Positions 61,564 through 64,000 of a stretch of 64,000 nt of DNA are shown here, piece after piece; positions within the stretch are counted from its first letter, which is position 1, and every line of letters begins with the position of its first letter. The stretch lies in contig JBANDB010000009.1 of NCBI GenBank assembly GCA_037576215.1, forward strand, positions 2,046,001-2,110,000, read 5' to 3'. The stretch is from Armillaria gallica (Eukaryota; Basidiomycota; Agaricomycetes; Agaricales; Physalacriaceae). Position numbers and translations under genes: made by a program. The notes below the pieces were generated by a model. That model did no database searches and had not been told where the DNA came from. It worked only from the letters and a program-made list of their open reading frames with translations.

Positions 61564-62312
61564 ATTTCCATTAGTAACAGTCGTCAGATAAAGCAAAGCG
61601 CCCTTGAAATGGATCACGAAGATGGTCCATTGGCGGACCGTGCTCCCCGACGTCTCCAAGAATCCCGCATCTCCAAGATAATCTCAGACCCGAAAGGTCA
61701 GGACACACGTAAGAACGCCGTCAAACACTGTCTTCTGCTCGCTGGTCATGCTCTTACTCAAGGGCCTTGGTTGTACGGACATGTCTTTTCACCGATTCAC
61801 ATTTGAACAAAGAAGTCAATTACTCCTCTGGTGGTGCATTCTTTACGCCAGAACTGACTGACGTGGTGCTTAGAGCGGAGAAACAACGCGAGGCTTTCTG
61901 CTATCGTGACATATACCATCTGAGTCTGACATGGCAACAGAACGTCATTCTAATACAATACTTATCTGCGGTTTGTGATGATGCAGTATGGAACCCCGTC
62001 CTCAAGACGAGCGTCGGACGACGACGAGAGCGGAACATCGACCTCGTCGGAGTCACCAGACTCGAATATGACATTCAATGAAGACAGTCTGAGCGAAATC
62101 TGCAAGAAGTAGACTCTTCTGGTTCCTTAGAGATCCTTCTGGGGACTAGCTAGTTCCACATCTGCTCGTTGTTTCTAGCCCCGCAATAAATCCTCAAGAT
62201 TGTCTGTCAATGTCATGGAGTACCGCCCGCCAGGTCAATCTTGGATTAGAGTACAATAATAATAGACATGGTTTATTCCAAGGAACTAGTAATACAATTG
62301 TGTCGTCGAACC
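61564..62312. other. Intergenic stretch
   Basis: Two short + ORFs (61609-61806, 61767-62081) overlap in different frames and show no motif. Nothing is confidently annotated. Confidence 0.4.
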
Positions 62313-63916
62313 CTACGCCTCATCGTCCGAGAAGTCCAATTGGCCTTGTCCGACCTCAATGGGCCTGACCACATCCTCGTCACTCAGAACATCCGTCGGA
62401 AGTTCCTCTTCCCCTCCCTGCGACCCCTCCAAACTATCCAAGCACCCCCACTGACAGCCCCTCCATCTCACCGGCACCTTGGCTCTTTCTCCCAAGTCAA
62501 AACCCGCGACGATGCTCTCCCAAGTAAACCTCTCCTCTGCATGCTGCACAAAGACACGGCCGCATCCACAGGCACCTGTCCCCATCGCCGGTGGAAGGTC
62601 TGGATCGATGTACACTGAATTCGGTACACATGCAACCAGTATGCTCTTTAAGTGTGGGCCTATAGAGGGCCACAGTCTCCTGTCGGTGATATCGTACTTG
62701 TCCTCAGCGAGAGGGAGATCGTAACATCTCTCCAGAACAGTCTGACCAGAGGGGGGAGTGGGGGGAGAGAGCAGAGTACGTAGACACAGTTCGGAAAGGG
62801 GAATAACGTGCGGGAGAATATGTCGCGTCTCTGAGATGGGCCGCGGGGATTGATCTGGAGCCTGTTTCCATGGGTTGCCTATGAGCGCCAGTTTTGTGAG
62901 CTTCATACGCAACATCTCAGACGGGAGATATTCAAGTTTGTTCATCGAAAGGTTGAGCTCGCGAAGGTTCTCCAACTGAACGATTTCGGGAGGGATGGAT
63001 GTCAGGCGATTTTGCTCTGTGCGCACCTCGATCAGTGTCCTGAGCAACAGAAAGAAGATATATAGACGTACGAAGCCCAAGAAGCGTTAACTTCTGCAGG
63101 TCGAAGAGATCGATAGGCAACACAGAAATCGCGTTGTTCCGCAACTGCAAATGGATCTCTTCCCTAGGTACGCCCAACGACAAAACACTACGCGTCGACT
63201 GACGCGTCGCAAATCGTGATTTTGAGGCATCTGTGGTTGCAGGAGCTGTAAAGTTTCTCCTGAACACTTTCTGCTGCAATACTGGGCTAATTGGGGACTC
63301 TGAAACATATTCGCGCTCCTGTTTATCCGACGGAACAAAGAATTTGGATAAATCATCGATGGCGGCGTCTGGAATAAGTTGAAGACCCCTCCCACTATCA
63401 TAAATTAAGTAAGGAGTACCACGGGAAAGCATAGGATGCTTACACCAAGTCAACCTGACCGCATCCCGTCCTGTACATTTCATCCATGGCATCCTCCCAT
63501 ATCTTCTCATCCTGCGCAAGAAGGGCTGACGAATCCAGTTCAAAGGATGGTTCAGGATCGAGGCCGATGTCAGCGACATTCAATTCGACCGCGTCGATCA
63601 GCATGTCATCAAGGTCCGAGTCCTTCAAGTCCATGTGCGACATCTGTCTCCTTCTTTTGGCCACCTGGTCATTAGGTGACTGGGGCAATGGTCTCTTGTT
63701 CGCGTACTTTCCCTTCTCAGCATCATATTCTGGAGGCCTTTTCGTTGCTTTGATACTTGCAGCATAGGGATGGGGCGACGGACGGAACGACTCGGGCTCG
63801 CTGTCAATGTCATAGATATTGGGCGAGGACGGAGGCGACGAGTCTATGCATGGGCTAGGCGACGATGGCGGCGATGAGGAAGGAGGGGAGATAGATCTTG
63901 TGCGTGGATAGTACAT
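62313..63916 (-). CDS. Leucine-rich-repeat protein with disordered N-terminus
   Basis: The first exon (MYYPRTRSISPPSSSPPSSP) is Ser/Pro-rich and has a basic cluster (KRPLPQSPNDQVAKRRRQM), then an acidic stretch. A 5' splice gives GQVDLV, then GRGLQLIPDAAIDDLSKFFV. Leucine-rich repeats follow: EIHLQLRNNAISVLPIDLFD, LQKLTLLGL spliced to QQNRLTSIPPEIVQLENLRE, then LNLSMNKLEYLPSEM and KLALIGNPW. Choosing the acceptor gtgcgcacag gives a perfect repeat register. The C-terminal part has a Cys cluster (GTGACGCGRVFVQHAEERFT) and an acidic end (LDFSDDEA). About 500 residues. LRR proteins of this kind are adaptor or nuclear proteins; no specific role can be given. Confidence 0.78.
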
Positions 63917-64000
63917 GGAAGCAGAAAGAAGAAAGCGTAAGCAGGCATACGACCATAAATACTTGACGTCATGTGATCACGTCGCGTACTTCAACGCGTA

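Overview
This window is nuclear DNA of a filamentous fungus, almost certainly an Agaricomycete (mushroom-forming basidiomycete). Genes are dense and lie on both strands. Most are cut by many introns of about 45-70 nt with GT...AG ends. Several families are typical of that class: DUF6533 seven-helix proteins, ricin-B-like beta-trefoil proteins and F-box proteins. No complete transposon, CRISPR array, rRNA or convincing tRNA was found. All gene models below are hand-spliced from the sequence; first exons and starts are the weakest parts.

Layout. 0-5.5 kb: two tail-to-tail copies of a secreted, cysteine-ended repeat protein gene form a near-identical inverted repeat around a protein-lysine methyltransferase gene, and a second methyltransferase of the same superfamily follows. 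5.8-17.4 kb: housekeeping block with a coiled-coil nuclear-type protein, the Golgi/endosome ubiquitin ligase TUL1/DSC1, kinetochore NNF1, a calpain-type protease and an augmin HAUS6-like subunit. 17.8-18.9 kb: a Rossmann-fold epimerase-like protein. 18.9-21.8 kb: gene-poor. 21.8-25.9 kb: tandem DUF6533 membrane proteins. 26-33.3 kb: three related genes that share an undescribed C-terminal domain, one with a Pro/Cys linker, one as a bare domain, one with a beta-trefoil and a Gly-Thr linker; two diverged copies of an unknown small sequence lie between them.

33.8-47.2 kb: an unrecognised protein, sphingoid-base phosphate phosphatase (LCB3), a protein kinase, ribonucleotide reductase small subunit with MluI-box elements upstream, a phosphatidylserine decarboxylase and RIB3 (riboflavin synthesis). 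47.6-64 kb: a disordered protein, mitochondrial phosphate carrier (with an apparent one-base frameshift), an MFS antiporter, F-box protein, SDR, TFIIIC triple-barrel subunit, F-box-like protein and a leucine-rich-repeat protein.

Most neighbours are functionally unrelated, as usual in fungi. The regions that look like local family evolution are the inverted repeat (0-4.5 kb), the DUF6533 pair, and the three-gene shared-domain cluster. The last is the best candidate for something undescribed.
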